Source: an uncultured bacterium (GTDB lineage: Bacteria > Bacillota > Bacilli > Lactobacillales > Lactobacillaceae). Taken from it: a stretch of 64,000 nucleotides of DNA. The notes beneath the pieces are model-generated. The model saw only the letters and a program-made list of their open reading frames with translations, did not search any database and had not been told where the DNA came from. Location: assembly GCA_905214545.1 (NCBI GenBank), contig CAJMMO010000002.1, positions 1 to 64,000 of the forward strand. Reading direction: 5' to 3'. Shown here piece after piece: positions 41,061 to 48,897 of this stretch (positions within the stretch are counted from its first letter, which is position 1; each line of letters starts with the position of its first letter). The position numbers and the translations under genes are program-made.

Positions 41061-42107
41061 TTATCCCTCCAACATGCTGTTTGCGTAAGGCAGCTCCAGG
41101 GACGGGTCTGCGTTTAAGCCCAAGTCGGCAAATTGGCCCGCCTCAAACTTGTTGTAGGCGGCAGCCCCGATCATGGCCGCGTTGTCCCCGCAGAGCTTTA
41201 AGTCAGGAATGATGACCTTCGGGTTGATGACCAGCTTTTTAATCTCTTCCTGCAGGCGGGTGCGCAGGCCGATGTTGGCCGCAACGCCGCCGCCCAAGAC
41301 GAAGGTCTTCGGCTTGTACTGCTTCAAGGCCTTGATGGTCTTAGTTACCAAGACGTCGACAACCGCGGCCTGGAAGCTGGCGGCCAGGTCGTACTTGTTC
41401 AGCTTTTCGTGGATCTGGTCGGAGTGGTGGGCGGTGTTGATGAAGGCACTCTTCAAGCCCGAAAACGAGAAGTCGTAGTTGTCTTCTTTGATCATCGCGC
41501 GCGGGAAGTTAAAGGTGTCCTTGCCCTGCCGTGCCCAGCTGTCGATGGTCTTGCCGGCCGGGTAGTTGACGCCCAAGACGCGGCCGATCTTGTCGTAGGC
41601 CTCGCCGGCGGCGTCGTCGCGGGTGTCGCCGATGATTTCAAAGTTCAGCGGGTCGTGCATTAAGACCAGCTCGGTGTGGCCGCCGGAAACCTGCAAGGCC
41701 AGCGCCGGGTAGATGATCTCGTCGGTCAGCTGGGCAGCCATGATGTGGCCCATGATGTGGTCGACGCCGATCAGCGGCAGGCCGGTCGCCATGGAGGCGG
41801 CCTTGGCGGCGCTGACCCCGATCAGCAGCGCGCCGACCAGCCCGGGGCCGTAGGTGACTGCGATCGCGTCCAAGTCATCCCAGCCGACGCGGGCTTCGCT
41901 CAAAGCCTCTTTCGTAATCTGGGTGATGACTTCGATGTGGTGTCTGCTGGCCACTTCCGGCACGACGCCGCCAAAGCGCTGGTGGCTTTTAATCTGAGTG
42001 GCGACGACCAGCGATTCGATCTCCCGGCCGTTCTTGATTACGGCCGTGGAAGTTTCGTCGCAGGAGCTTTCGTAAGCTAAAATACGGACATCTTTTTTGG
42101 CTGTCAA
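41061..42107 (-). CDS. tsaD: tRNA N6-adenosine threonylcarbamoyltransferase TsaD
   Basis: A 348-residue subunit of the TsaBDE machine that adds threonylcarbamoyl to A37 of ANN-decoding tRNAs. It has YESSCDETSTAVI near residue 12, the metal-binding HIMGHIMAAQL near 118, the nucleotide-binding SGGHTELV near 140 and GGGVAANIGLR near 277. The start is TTG 42107, overlapping the rimI stop as TTGA, the same coupling geometry as ATGA; no better start follows. It forms an operon with tsaB and rimI. Confidence 0.95.
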   Translation of the reverse strand: MTAKKDVRILAYESSCDETSTAVIKNGREIESLVVATQIKSHQRFGGVVPEVASRHHIEVITQITKEALSEARVGWDDLDAIAVTYGPGLVGALLIGVSAAKAASMATGLPLIGVDHIMGHIMAAQLTDEIIYPALALQVSGGHTELVLMHDPLNFEIIGDTRDDAAGEAYDKIGRVLGVNYPAGKTIDSWARQGKDTFNFPRAMIKEDNYDFSFSGLKSAFINTAHHSDQIHEKLNKYDLAASFQAAVVDVLVTKTIKALKQYKPKTFVLGGGVAANIGLRTRLQEEIKKLVINPKVIIPDLKLCGDNAAMIGAAAYNKFEAGQFADLGLNADPSLELPYANSMLEG

Positions 42108-42652
42108 AACAATTTCTTCTTTCTATCAGCTTTTAAATTCAGAACCATTTCCAATCCATCATGATTCTTGTCATAGTAACCAGGCCGCACAAGCGCGGTC
42201 TTAAAGCCAAAGCGCTTGTAAAGCCGCTGGGCGCCCTTGTTATCGGCCAGCACCTCTAAGCTGACCTCGCGGCAGCCGGCACTTTTGGCCTGCTCGATCA
42301 TAAAGCCCAGCAGGTAGGTGCCGATGCCGCGCTTTTGGTAGTCCGGCAGCACCGAGATGTTGGTGATGTGCGCGTCTTTGGGCGTAATCCGCATCCCGAT
42401 AAAGGCCGCCAGCCGGCTTTTGTCATAAAGCGACAGATAAAGCGAGTCGCGGCGTTCCAGCTCATTTTGGAAGTCGCGCTGGCGCCAGGGCATCTGGCCG
42501 TCGTAGATCTGCCGCTCCATCTCAAGCAGCGCCAAGATATCGCTTTTGTCGGACCTGATTACCTGCAGGTGCAGCCCGCCGATGTCGGCCAAAAAGGGCT
42601 GAAAGGCGACGGGGCGCGGCCCGTGCAGCAGGTCGTTAAACTTCTTCCACAT
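42104..42652 (-). CDS. rimI: Ribosomal protein S18-alanine N-acetyltransferase RimI
   Basis: A 182-residue GNAT enzyme. The acetyl-CoA loop is YQKRGIGTYLLGFMIEQA near residue 106, after ITNISVLPD, and LADNKGAQRLYKRFGF is the typical end. Position between tsaB and tsaD identifies it as RimI, which acetylates the N-terminus of S18. About 40 residues precede the GNAT core, longer than the usual N-terminus. ATG 42652 overlaps the end of tsaB by 17 bases. Confidence 0.88.
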   Translation of the reverse strand: MWKKFNDLLHGPRPVAFQPFLADIGGLHLQVIRSDKSDILALLEMERQIYDGQMPWRQRDFQNELERRDSLYLSLYDKSRLAAFIGMRITPKDAHITNISVLPDYQKRGIGTYLLGFMIEQAKSAGCREVSLEVLADNKGAQRLYKRFGFKTALVRPGYYDKNHDGLEMVLNLKADRKKKLF

Positions 42653-43376
42653 AGTCGCTGTCGGGCGCAAAAGGCTTGCCCGTGCGCTTGTGCCAGTCCA
42701 TCTCGGCCTGGGTGCGGCGCAGGTATTGCGGCACCAGCTTGTCGGGGTCGACCGGCTTGGCGGTGACAGCAAGGCGGCCGATCTGGCCGGCGTGGACGCG
42801 GTTTTCGTCCTCGGTGGCCAGCTGCCACGGCATCTGCAGCTCGTCTAAGAGCTTGGCCTGCTTGGCAAAGCCGGTGCCGGCAAAGATGATCCGGTGGATG
42901 CCCGGCTGGTTGGCCGCGATCTTGACCTGGTCGACCAATTTGGTGATGTGGTAGTGGCCGTCTTGCATGACGTTGACCGGCTGGCCGTTCTGGTTGACGT
43001 AGCCGCCGGCAAAATAGTTGTCGTTTCTGGCGTCTAAACCGGTGACCAGCAAGGCGTCGGTCTCAGAAAAGTTGGCGGCGATGGCCTCCAGCGTCGGGAT
43101 GGCAACTAAGTCGCCCGGCAGAATTGAAGCAAACATCTTGGCCGTCGTGACGCCGATCCGCAGGCCGGTGTAAGAACCAGGGCCGCTGGCCACGGCAAAA
43201 CGGTCGATGTCTTTCAACTGCCAGTACTGGTTTTTCAGCAAGCGGTCAATGGTGGGATCAAGCTTTTCGCTGTGGTTGCGCTGATCTTTTTCATTAGCCT
43301 CTTCGACTACTCTTTCGTTTTCGTTTAAGGCGACGCTTAAATAGTTCGTCGCTGTCGACATGCTTAAAATCTTCAT
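42636..43376 (-). CDS. tsaB: tRNA threonylcarbamoyladenosine biosynthesis protein TsaB
   Basis: A 246-residue ASKHA-fold protein, the partner of TsaD. The N-terminus KILSMSTATNYLSVALNE and the segment FAVASGPGSYTGLRIGVTTAKMFA near residue 60 are diagnostic. It has no catalytic site of its own and is needed for TsaD activity. TsaE is not in this window. Confidence 0.94.
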   Translation of the reverse strand: MKILSMSTATNYLSVALNENERVVEEANEKDQRNHSEKLDPTIDRLLKNQYWQLKDIDRFAVASGPGSYTGLRIGVTTAKMFASILPGDLVAIPTLEAIAANFSETDALLVTGLDARNDNYFAGGYVNQNGQPVNVMQDGHYHITKLVDQVKIAANQPGIHRIIFAGTGFAKQAKLLDELQMPWQLATEDENRVHAGQIGRLAVTAKPVDPDKLVPQYLRRTQAEMDWHKRTGKPFAPDSDYVEEV

Positions 43377-43377
43377 G

Positions 43378-43902
43378 CTAATCCCTTTTCAGCAATTTTT
43401 TAGTGTCAATTTGGGCTAAAGCTTGCAAAAGCAGGTAGCTGACCGCGATCTGAATCCACGGCACCACCAATTCTTTGGGCAGGCGGGTGATCAAGGCGGC
43501 CTTCCAGGCCAGCCCGTACATCAGGTGCAGCCAGAGCGTGTTGAGCAAGATGTTGACGATGACGGTCACCAGCAGCGTGGCCGCCGCAATCCGCCAAATT
43601 TTGACGGGCCGTTCATAGTAAAAAGCGCCGTAGATCGCTGCCGCTGCCATGGCCGAGATGGTAAAGCCGATGAAAAAACCGCCCTCTTGGCCAAACAGCG
43701 CCGAGCTCAGCAGGTCGCAGGCCAAGGCCCCCGCGCTGGCCCACCACGGGCCGAAGAAATAGCCCAGCAGGCTGGCGCCGATAAAGCCGAAGCCGACCTT
43801 GACCATGACGGGGCCGAAGCTCAGTTTTTGCAAGACGATGTCGACGGCCACCAAGATCCCTAAAAAGACGGTCTCCTGCAGGCTCAGCCTGCGCAGTCGC
43901 AA
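43378..43902 (-). CDS. folT: Folate-family ECF transporter S component (FolT-like)
   Basis: A 174-residue membrane S component with about six helices; it binds the vitamin and docks on a shared EcfA-A'-T module encoded elsewhere. The opening RLSLQETVFLGILVAVDIVLQKLSF and FGFIGASLLGYFFGPWWA match the folate family. The only near-start codon is TTG at 43902, without a ribosome binding site. An in-frame ATA at 43923, overlapping the thioesterase stop and preceded by GGAGAGAGG, would add seven residues and may be the true start. The substrate assignment is by family. Confidence 0.8.
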   Translation of the reverse strand: MRLRRLSLQETVFLGILVAVDIVLQKLSFGPVMVKVGFGFIGASLLGYFFGPWWASAGALACDLLSSALFGQEGGFFIGFTISAMAAAAIYGAFYYERPVKIWRIAAATLLVTVIVNILLNTLWLHLMYGLAWKAALITRLPKELVVPWIQIAVSYLLLQALAQIDTKKLLKRD

Positions 43903-43919
43903 ATTATCAAAAATTGCTT

Positions 43920-44642
43920 TTATTCATCCTCTCTCCAGTCAATCACACACAATGCCGCTTGTTTTGTGCCCGCGGCAATTTTGAAAAAGCTTTTGGTGCC
44001 CTCTTGCTGCATTGCGGTTAAAACATTGTCACCATATTTAACTTCTTCGTCAAACTGGATGTCAATTGTTTTAACTTCGTGGTTATCGACAAAAGCCCGG
44101 CCCGGCAGATCGAACAGCCAGTTGAAGTAGCGGGCGTTGTCGACGTGGCGGTTGGTGTCCAAGTCGTAGTAGCGCACCTTTTGGGCAAGTGTTTTTTCAT
44201 ATTCAGGCAGGGCGTGCAGGCGGGCAAAGCGCTGGACGTTCTGCGGGCCGGCGTCGGCAATTTTTTCACCCAAGGCTTCCGCTGGCGGCACCATCTTGCG
44301 CTTGGCCAAGTCGATGATGACCCACTGGCTGGTCACCTTGATGATCGACTCTCCTTCTGAAGTCTCAACGCCAAAGTCGCGGTAGCAGAAAAAGCGGTTG
44401 TGGCCGCTGGCCTGGGTGGTCAAGACCACCTTGTCGCCTGCATGCGGCATTGCTTTTACTTCAAAGTGGTAGCGGACCACGACCCAGCCCATATTTTTGG
44501 CCAAAAGGTCTGAGATGCCTACGCCCCAGCTGGTCAGCTGGCTGTTTGAAACCTGCATCATTAAGTCCAGCAGGCGCGGCCAGGTCAGCCGTTTTTGCTC
44601 GTCGCAGTCGGAAAAGACGATCTGATATGGAAGCTTAAACAT
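43920..44642 (-). CDS. Acyl-ACP thioesterase
   Basis: A 240-residue double hot-dog thioesterase of the acyl-ACP thioesterase family (PF01643 type), expected to release free fatty acids from acyl-ACP. The first hot-dog starts PYQIVFSDCDEQKRLTWPRLLDLM, and the second carries the active-site segment DTNRHVDNARYFNWLFD near residue 155. It starts on the last base of the rsmI stop codon (TAATG). Its role in lactic acid bacteria is not settled. Confidence 0.88.
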   Translation of the reverse strand: MFKLPYQIVFSDCDEQKRLTWPRLLDLMMQVSNSQLTSWGVGISDLLAKNMGWVVVRYHFEVKAMPHAGDKVVLTTQASGHNRFFCYRDFGVETSEGESIIKVTSQWVIIDLAKRKMVPPAEALGEKIADAGPQNVQRFARLHALPEYEKTLAQKVRYYDLDTNRHVDNARYFNWLFDLPGRAFVDNHEVKTIDIQFDEEVKYGDNVLTAMQQEGTKSFFKIAAGTKQAALCVIDWREDE

Positions 44643-45499
44643 TATTTTTTCCTCTGGTAGTAATCATAGAGCTGGTTTTTGGCGACACCGCTGGCTTTCG
44701 CCACTTGCTTGATCGCGTCCTTGGCAAAGGCGCCTGAGGCCACCAAGTCCTGGACCTGGGCGACTAAGTCGTCTAAGTCGACTTCATCCTCTTCATCAGC
44801 CTTGGCCGGTTCCACCAAGACGACGTACTCGCCGCGCGGCGCGTGGTCTTGCAAATAGGCGTTGACCTCTGCAATGGTGCCGCGCAGGTATTCTTCGTGG
44901 ACCTTGGTCAGCTCGCGGGCCAGCACGATCTTGCGGTCCGGTTCAAAGACCGCTGCCATGCTGGCGACAGTTTTGACCAAGCGGTGCGGCGCTTCGTAAA
45001 AGATCGCCGTCGTCGGCGTCTTTTTCATCGTCTCAAAAACCGCCCGCTGGTCTTTTTTCTTTTTCGGCAAAAAGCCGTAGTAGGTAAAAGGCTGGTTGAA
45101 GCCCGAGGCAATCAGCGCGGTCGCAAAGGCCGAAGGGCCCGGCAGGGCGACCACCGGGATGTCGTTTTTAATGCACTCTTGGACCAGGATATAGCCCGGG
45201 TCGGAAATGACCGGCATCCCCGCGTCGCTGATTTCGGCAATCGTTGCACCCTTTTTCAACAGTTCAATCATTTCGGGTGCCTTTTGCTTGGAATTGAACT
45301 TGTGGAAAGACAGCATCTTGTTGCTGATGCCGATTTTTTTCAGCATGATGCCGGACGTGCGCGTGTCTTCGGCCGCAATGTAGTCGGCCTCTTGCAGAAT
45401 CCTCTTGGCACGCAGCGTGATGTCTTCCAGGTTGCCGATCGGCGTCGGCACCAGGTAAAGGCGGCCTTCGTCTTTGCCAAAGCTAGTTTGTTTTTGCAT
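44642..45499 (-). CDS. rsmI: 16S rRNA (cytidine1402-2'-O)-methyltransferase RsmI
   Basis: A 285-residue SAM-dependent methyltransferase of the tetrapyrrole-methylase fold. It has YLVPTPIGNLEDITLRA near residue 15, AAEDTRTSGIML near 43, ISDAGMPVISDPG near 89 and ALPGPSAFATALIASGF near 114. The C-terminus adds a helical HTH-like region (DLVASGAFAKDAIKQVAKAS). ATG 45499 overlaps the end of yabA by 17 bases and has GGGGGA upstream. Confidence 0.94.
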   Translation of the reverse strand: MQKQTSFGKDEGRLYLVPTPIGNLEDITLRAKRILQEADYIAAEDTRTSGIMLKKIGISNKMLSFHKFNSKQKAPEMIELLKKGATIAEISDAGMPVISDPGYILVQECIKNDIPVVALPGPSAFATALIASGFNQPFTYYGFLPKKKKDQRAVFETMKKTPTTAIFYEAPHRLVKTVASMAAVFEPDRKIVLARELTKVHEEYLRGTIAEVNAYLQDHAPRGEYVVLVEPAKADEEDEVDLDDLVAQVQDLVASGAFAKDAIKQVAKASGVAKNQLYDYYQRKK

Positions 45500-45830
45500 C
45501 GCTGTCCCCCGAATCAACGAAATTGTCCAGAATATCCAGGCAGAACATGCAGTCGTTGCCGGCTTCGCGGTGGGAGCCGTAGTACATGTTGCAGATGTGG
45601 TAGCCGGAATTATAGATGGAACGCAGCGACTGCAGGCCCGGCTGGACCTTTTTGGCAGCTTTAGGCGACTTGGTCAGCTTGTTCACTTTTTCGCGCAGCA
45701 GCTGGTTTTCCACCTTGAGTTCCGTGTTTTCTTTTAAGGTCTCTAAAATATCGTTTTCCAGCTTGGCCACAGTCTTGGTCATCACCGTCAGGCTGTGGTG
45801 CAGGTCGTCTAATTGTGAGTACGGATCCAT
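45483..45830 (-). CDS. yabA: DNA replication initiation control protein YabA
   Basis: A 115-residue regulator that binds DnaA and the sliding clamp and limits re-initiation. The N-terminal half is a leucine-rich coiled coil (residues about 10-55). The C-terminal zinc domain has HICNMYYGSHREAGNDCMFC, with the His and three Cys ligands of the family. It lies in the conserved holB-yabA-rsmI order. Confidence 0.93.
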   Translation of the reverse strand: MDPYSQLDDLHHSLTVMTKTVAKLENDILETLKENTELKVENQLLREKVNKLTKSPKAAKKVQPGLQSLRSIYNSGYHICNMYYGSHREAGNDCMFCLDILDNFVDSGDSDAKTN

Positions 45831-45839
45831 CTTGCTTAC

Positions 45840-46679
45840 CTACTTCAGTTTCAATACCAAATAATCCAAACAGTTTTTCATATTAACATTACTATACAGC
45901 ATCTGGTCGACCTTGAGCAGGAGCGCCAGCAAGTTTGTGTTTTTGTTCACATCTTTGCCGGCTGCTAGCTGCTGCTCGCACTCCTGCTTCAAGCGGATGA
46001 AGACCAGCTTTTCCTCGGCCTTGTTTTTCACCAGACCGGCCAGCCGGTGCACCCGTAAAAAGGCCAGCTGGTCATGCGCCAGCAGTTCCTGGTGCAAATA
46101 GTGGGATTCTTGGGTCAGCTGCTCGCTTTGGCCGATTGCCGCCAGCTCGTCGCTGGCCAAACCGTAAGCAAGCAGCTCGTCTTGTGCTTCGTCCTTAAAG
46201 TTCACGATCTGGGTGCGCGAGCGGATGGTCGGCAAAATCTGGGCGCGGTTGTTGGCGATCAAGATCGTGACGACCGGGGCCACCGGCTCTTCGAGCAGGT
46301 TCAGCATGGCGTTGGCAGCCGACTGGGTCAGCTTTTCCGCCTGTTCGATGATAAACACGCGCAGGTCGCTTTCGTCAGGGCTTTTGGCCAGCTCTTCTTT
46401 TAAAGGCCGGATCAAGCTGATCGACAGGCTGTTGCCTTGGGGTGCCACCCGGACGACGTCCGGAAAGTCGCCGCGCAAGATCCGCAGGCAGTGGTTGCAA
46501 GTGCCGTCGGGCTTGTCTTGGCCCAGGCAGTTGACGTAGCAGGCCAGCCACAAGGCGGTGATCAGCGCCGTTTTTTCATTTAACCCAGCGAACAGGTAGG
46601 CGTGGGCCAGCTTGCCTTCGCTGGCTACCTGCGCCAATTTCTTTGTGACCGCAGGGTCTGCTTTTTTCAGGTCAAACAT
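45840..46679 (-). CDS. holB: DNA polymerase III delta' subunit HolB
   Basis: A 279-residue clamp-loader subunit. Its zinc-binding cysteines are ACYVNCLGQDKPDGTCNHC near residue 44, and the AAA+ core contains VFIIEQAEKLTQSAANAMLNLLEEP near 108. It is a little shorter than usual for the family (about 290-330), with a compact third domain. It directly follows darA. Confidence 0.92.
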   Translation of the reverse strand: MFDLKKADPAVTKKLAQVASEGKLAHAYLFAGLNEKTALITALWLACYVNCLGQDKPDGTCNHCLRILRGDFPDVVRVAPQGNSLSISLIRPLKEELAKSPDESDLRVFIIEQAEKLTQSAANAMLNLLEEPVAPVVTILIANNRAQILPTIRSRTQIVNFKDEAQDELLAYGLASDELAAIGQSEQLTQESHYLHQELLAHDQLAFLRVHRLAGLVKNKAEEKLVFIRLKQECEQQLAAGKDVNKNTNLLALLLKVDQMLYSNVNMKNCLDYLVLKLK

Positions 46680-46681
46680 GG

Positions 46682-46984
46682 CTAGTAGCGCTCAAACTGG
46701 TCGACGTCGACCACAAAGACGGTGGCGCCGCCCACGTCGACCTTCACTTCGCCGTCGAGCTCTGCGGCATGGGCCAGCTGCTGGCTGCGGTGCGAGGAGA
46801 CCTTGATGATCTCTAAGACATCTTCCACGTCGCGGTCTTGCACTCCGATCAAAAAGGTCGTGTTGCCGGCTCTTAAAAAGCTGCCGGAAGTGGTCAGCTT
46901 CGTGGCCCGGATGTTGTTTTTGACCAGGGTCTGGTTAAGTCCCGCGGCGTCTTGGTCCTGGACGATGGCAATTATCAGTTTCAT
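46682..46984 (-). CDS. darA: Cyclic-di-AMP receptor DarA (PstA/YaaQ)
   Basis: A 100-residue PII-like trimeric protein that binds c-di-AMP. It begins KLIIAIVQDQDAAGLNQTLV with the ligand-contact segment TKLTTSGSFLRAGNTTFLIGV near residue 28, and ends with GGATVFVVDVDQFERY. Known in Bacillota between tmk and holB, as here. The output pathway is not known. Confidence 0.94.
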   Translation of the reverse strand: MKLIIAIVQDQDAAGLNQTLVKNNIRATKLTTSGSFLRAGNTTFLIGVQDRDVEDVLEIIKVSSHRSQQLAHAAELDGEVKVDVGGATVFVVDVDQFERY

Positions 46985-46999
46985 TAGTCCTCCCCCTTG

Positions 47000-47638
47000 T
47001 TAAAAAAGCTGTGGTGCGCACTGGTGCAAAAGCTGGTCGCATTCCGCAACGACTTGGGCCAGCGGCCGGCTGGCATCGATCAGCTTGATGCGGTCCGGTT
47101 CTTTTTGCGCCAAGGCCAGGTATTCGGCGTAGACGCGTTCGTGAAAGGCCAGCTTTTCTTGTTCCAAGCGGTCTTCTGCGCCCGGCCGCTCTTTTTCAAT
47201 CCGCGCCAGGCCGATTTCAGGCTCGACCATAAACAAGATGGTCAAGTCCGGCTGCAGGCCGCCGGTGGCAAAGCGGTTTAAGTCAGCCACTTCTTTGACC
47301 CCCAGCTGCCGGCCGGCGCCCTGGTAGGCCAGCGAGCTGTCCACAAAGCGGTCGGAGATGACGACTTCCCCGCGGTCTAAAGCCGGCAGCACGTCATCGT
47401 GCAGGTGCTGGGCCCGCTGGGCCGCGTAGAGCAGCGCCTCGGTCCGGCTCGTCATTTCCGGTGTGGCCGGGTCTAAGATCAGCTGGCGGATTTTTTCGGC
47501 GATCCGCGAGCCGCCAGGCTCCCGCGTCAAAAGCAGCGGGGCCTGCATTTCTTTTTCCCAGCGCGGCGCAAGCTGGGCTAAGACTGACGACTTGCCCGAG
47601 CCGTCCGGTCCTTCAAAACTTATAAAAAAACCAGGCAT
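47000..47638 (-). CDS. tmk: Thymidylate kinase
   Basis: A 212-residue kinase making dTDP from dTMP. P-loop FEGPDGSGKSSVL at residue 8, TREPGGSRIAEKIR near 38, ISDRFVDSSLAYQG near 93 and a LID region near 147. It starts a new segment after the terminator that follows yaaL. Confidence 0.95.
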   Translation of the reverse strand: MPGFFISFEGPDGSGKSSVLAQLAPRWEKEMQAPLLLTREPGGSRIAEKIRQLILDPATPEMTSRTEALLYAAQRAQHLHDDVLPALDRGEVVISDRFVDSSLAYQGAGRQLGVKEVADLNRFATGGLQPDLTILFMVEPEIGLARIEKERPGAEDRLEQEKLAFHERVYAEYLALAQKEPDRIKLIDASRPLAQVVAECDQLLHQCAPQLF

Positions 47639-47684
47639 GAACAGATTCCTCCCTAGTTAAAGATTATACAAGACGATCCCAGTC

Positions 47685-47727
47685 AAAAAAACAAGACCCC
47701 CCCGGTTTCCACCGGAGCGGTCTTGAA
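47685..47727 (-). terminator. Terminator between yaaL and tmk
   Basis: Minus-strand hairpin CAAGACC...CCGGT / ACCGG...GGTCTTG with loop GGAA, followed by TTTTTTT. Confidence 0.85.
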
Positions 47728-47729
47728 AA

Positions 47730-47960
47730 TTACTCGGTAATCACGCCGTCAATGTTAGTGGCCCGGGCGTGTCTGTAACGAGCTTCGTTGTATAAAAAAA
47801 CGTACTTGGCTTGCAGAATCTTTTCCGCGACTTTGTTGTCTTCGGAAAAATCCAAAGCGTTCATGTCCAGCACTTGTTCGCTGGCCCGCTGGGCCTGCAG
47901 CTTGGCAACAGTAGCCAGCAGGCGCTCGTCTTCTCTTTGCTTGATTCTGTTTTTTCTCAT
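47730..47960 (-). CDS. DUF2508 family protein (YaaL-like)
   Basis: A 76-residue small basic helical protein of the DUF2508 (YaaL) family; function unknown. It is placed after recR, as in Bacillus, and overlaps its stop as ATGA. The terminator just downstream ends the dnaX-ybaB-recR-yaaL unit. Confidence 0.85.
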   Translation of the reverse strand: MRKNRIKQREDERLLATVAKLQAQRASEQVLDMNALDFSEDNKVAEKILQAKYVFLYNEARYRHARATNIDGVITE

Positions 47961-48556
47961 AGTGATCGTCTCCCTTGCACGGCTCTTTGCAGGGTAATGG
48001 AGTTGGCGTATTCGATGTCGCTGCCCACGGACAGGCCCGAGGCCAGGCGGGTGACCTTGATGCCGGCCGGCTTGATCAGCTTGGCCAGGTACATCGCGGT
48101 GGCCTCGCCTTCGGACGTCGAATTCAAGGCGACGATGACTTCCTTGACCTCGTCGCTAGTCTGCAGGCGCTTGATCAGGCTCTTGATGTTGAGCTCTTCG
48201 GGGCCGACCCCGTCGATTGGCGACAGCACGCCGTTTAAGACGTGGTACAAGCCGCCGTAAGCGCCCATGTTTTCAAAGGCCATGACGTCTTTTGACTGTT
48301 CGACCACCATGATGGTCGAGCGGTCGCGCGTTTTTGACTGGCAGATCGCACACGGGTCGACGTCGGTGATGTTGCCGCAGATTGAGCACGGCTTCAGCTT
48401 GTCTTTGACGTCTTGCAGGGCGCTGGCGAAGTCGTCGACGTCTTCTTTAGAAAGGCGCAGCGTGTAAAAGGCCAGTCTGGTCGCCGTCTTTTCCCCGATG
48501 CCCGGCAGGCGCATGTAGTTTTCAATCAGCCGGCTGATAGGCAATGGGTACTGCAT
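47957..48556 (-). CDS. recR: Recombination mediator RecR
   Basis: A 199-residue RecFOR pathway protein. It has the HhH region RLPGIGEKTATRLAFYTL near residue 15, the zinc finger CSICGNITDVDPCAIC near 57 and the Toprim segment VVEQSKDVMAFENMGAYGG near 82. It helps load RecA on gapped DNA. The start shares one base with the ybaB stop. Confidence 0.96.
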   Translation of the reverse strand: MQYPLPISRLIENYMRLPGIGEKTATRLAFYTLRLSKEDVDDFASALQDVKDKLKPCSICGNITDVDPCAICQSKTRDRSTIMVVEQSKDVMAFENMGAYGGLYHVLNGVLSPIDGVGPEELNIKSLIKRLQTSDEVKEVIVALNSTSEGEATAMYLAKLIKPAGIKVTRLASGLSVGSDIEYANSITLQRAVQGRRSL

Positions 48557-48894
48557 TAGTTGAGACCTTTAGTGTACTTGCCCAAACTCTGCTGGGTTGC
48601 TTCGTCGATGGCAGCCAGGCCCTTGTTGACGGCGTCGATGACCAGGTCTTGCAGCATGTCCGGGTCGTCTGGGTCGATAGCTTCCGGCTTAATGGTCAGG
48701 TCGGTCAGCTTGCGGTCGCCGGTGAAGGTGGCCACAACCATGTCGTCGGCCGACTTGCCGGTAAAGCTTTGCTTGGTGATGTTGTCTTGTTCTTGTTTCA
48801 ACTGTTCCTGCAGCTTTTTAGCCTGCTGCATCATCTGCTGCATGTTCATGCCATTCATGCCGCCCATGCCGCCAAAGTTTGGTCTTCTGCTCAT
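48556..48894 (-). CDS. Nucleoid-associated protein YbaB/EbfC
   Basis: A 112-residue DNA-binding protein. The N-terminus is Gly/Met/Asn-rich (about residues 5-20), followed by MMQQAKKLQEQLKQEQDNI and the core with FTGKSADDMVVATFTGDRKL. It lies in the conserved dnaX-ybaB-recR cluster. Confidence 0.94.
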   Translation of the reverse strand: MSRRPNFGGMGGMNGMNMQQMMQQAKKLQEQLKQEQDNITKQSFTGKSADDMVVATFTGDRKLTDLTIKPEAIDPDDPDMLQDLVIDAVNKGLAAIDEATQQSLGKYTKGLN

Positions 48895-48897
48895 AAT

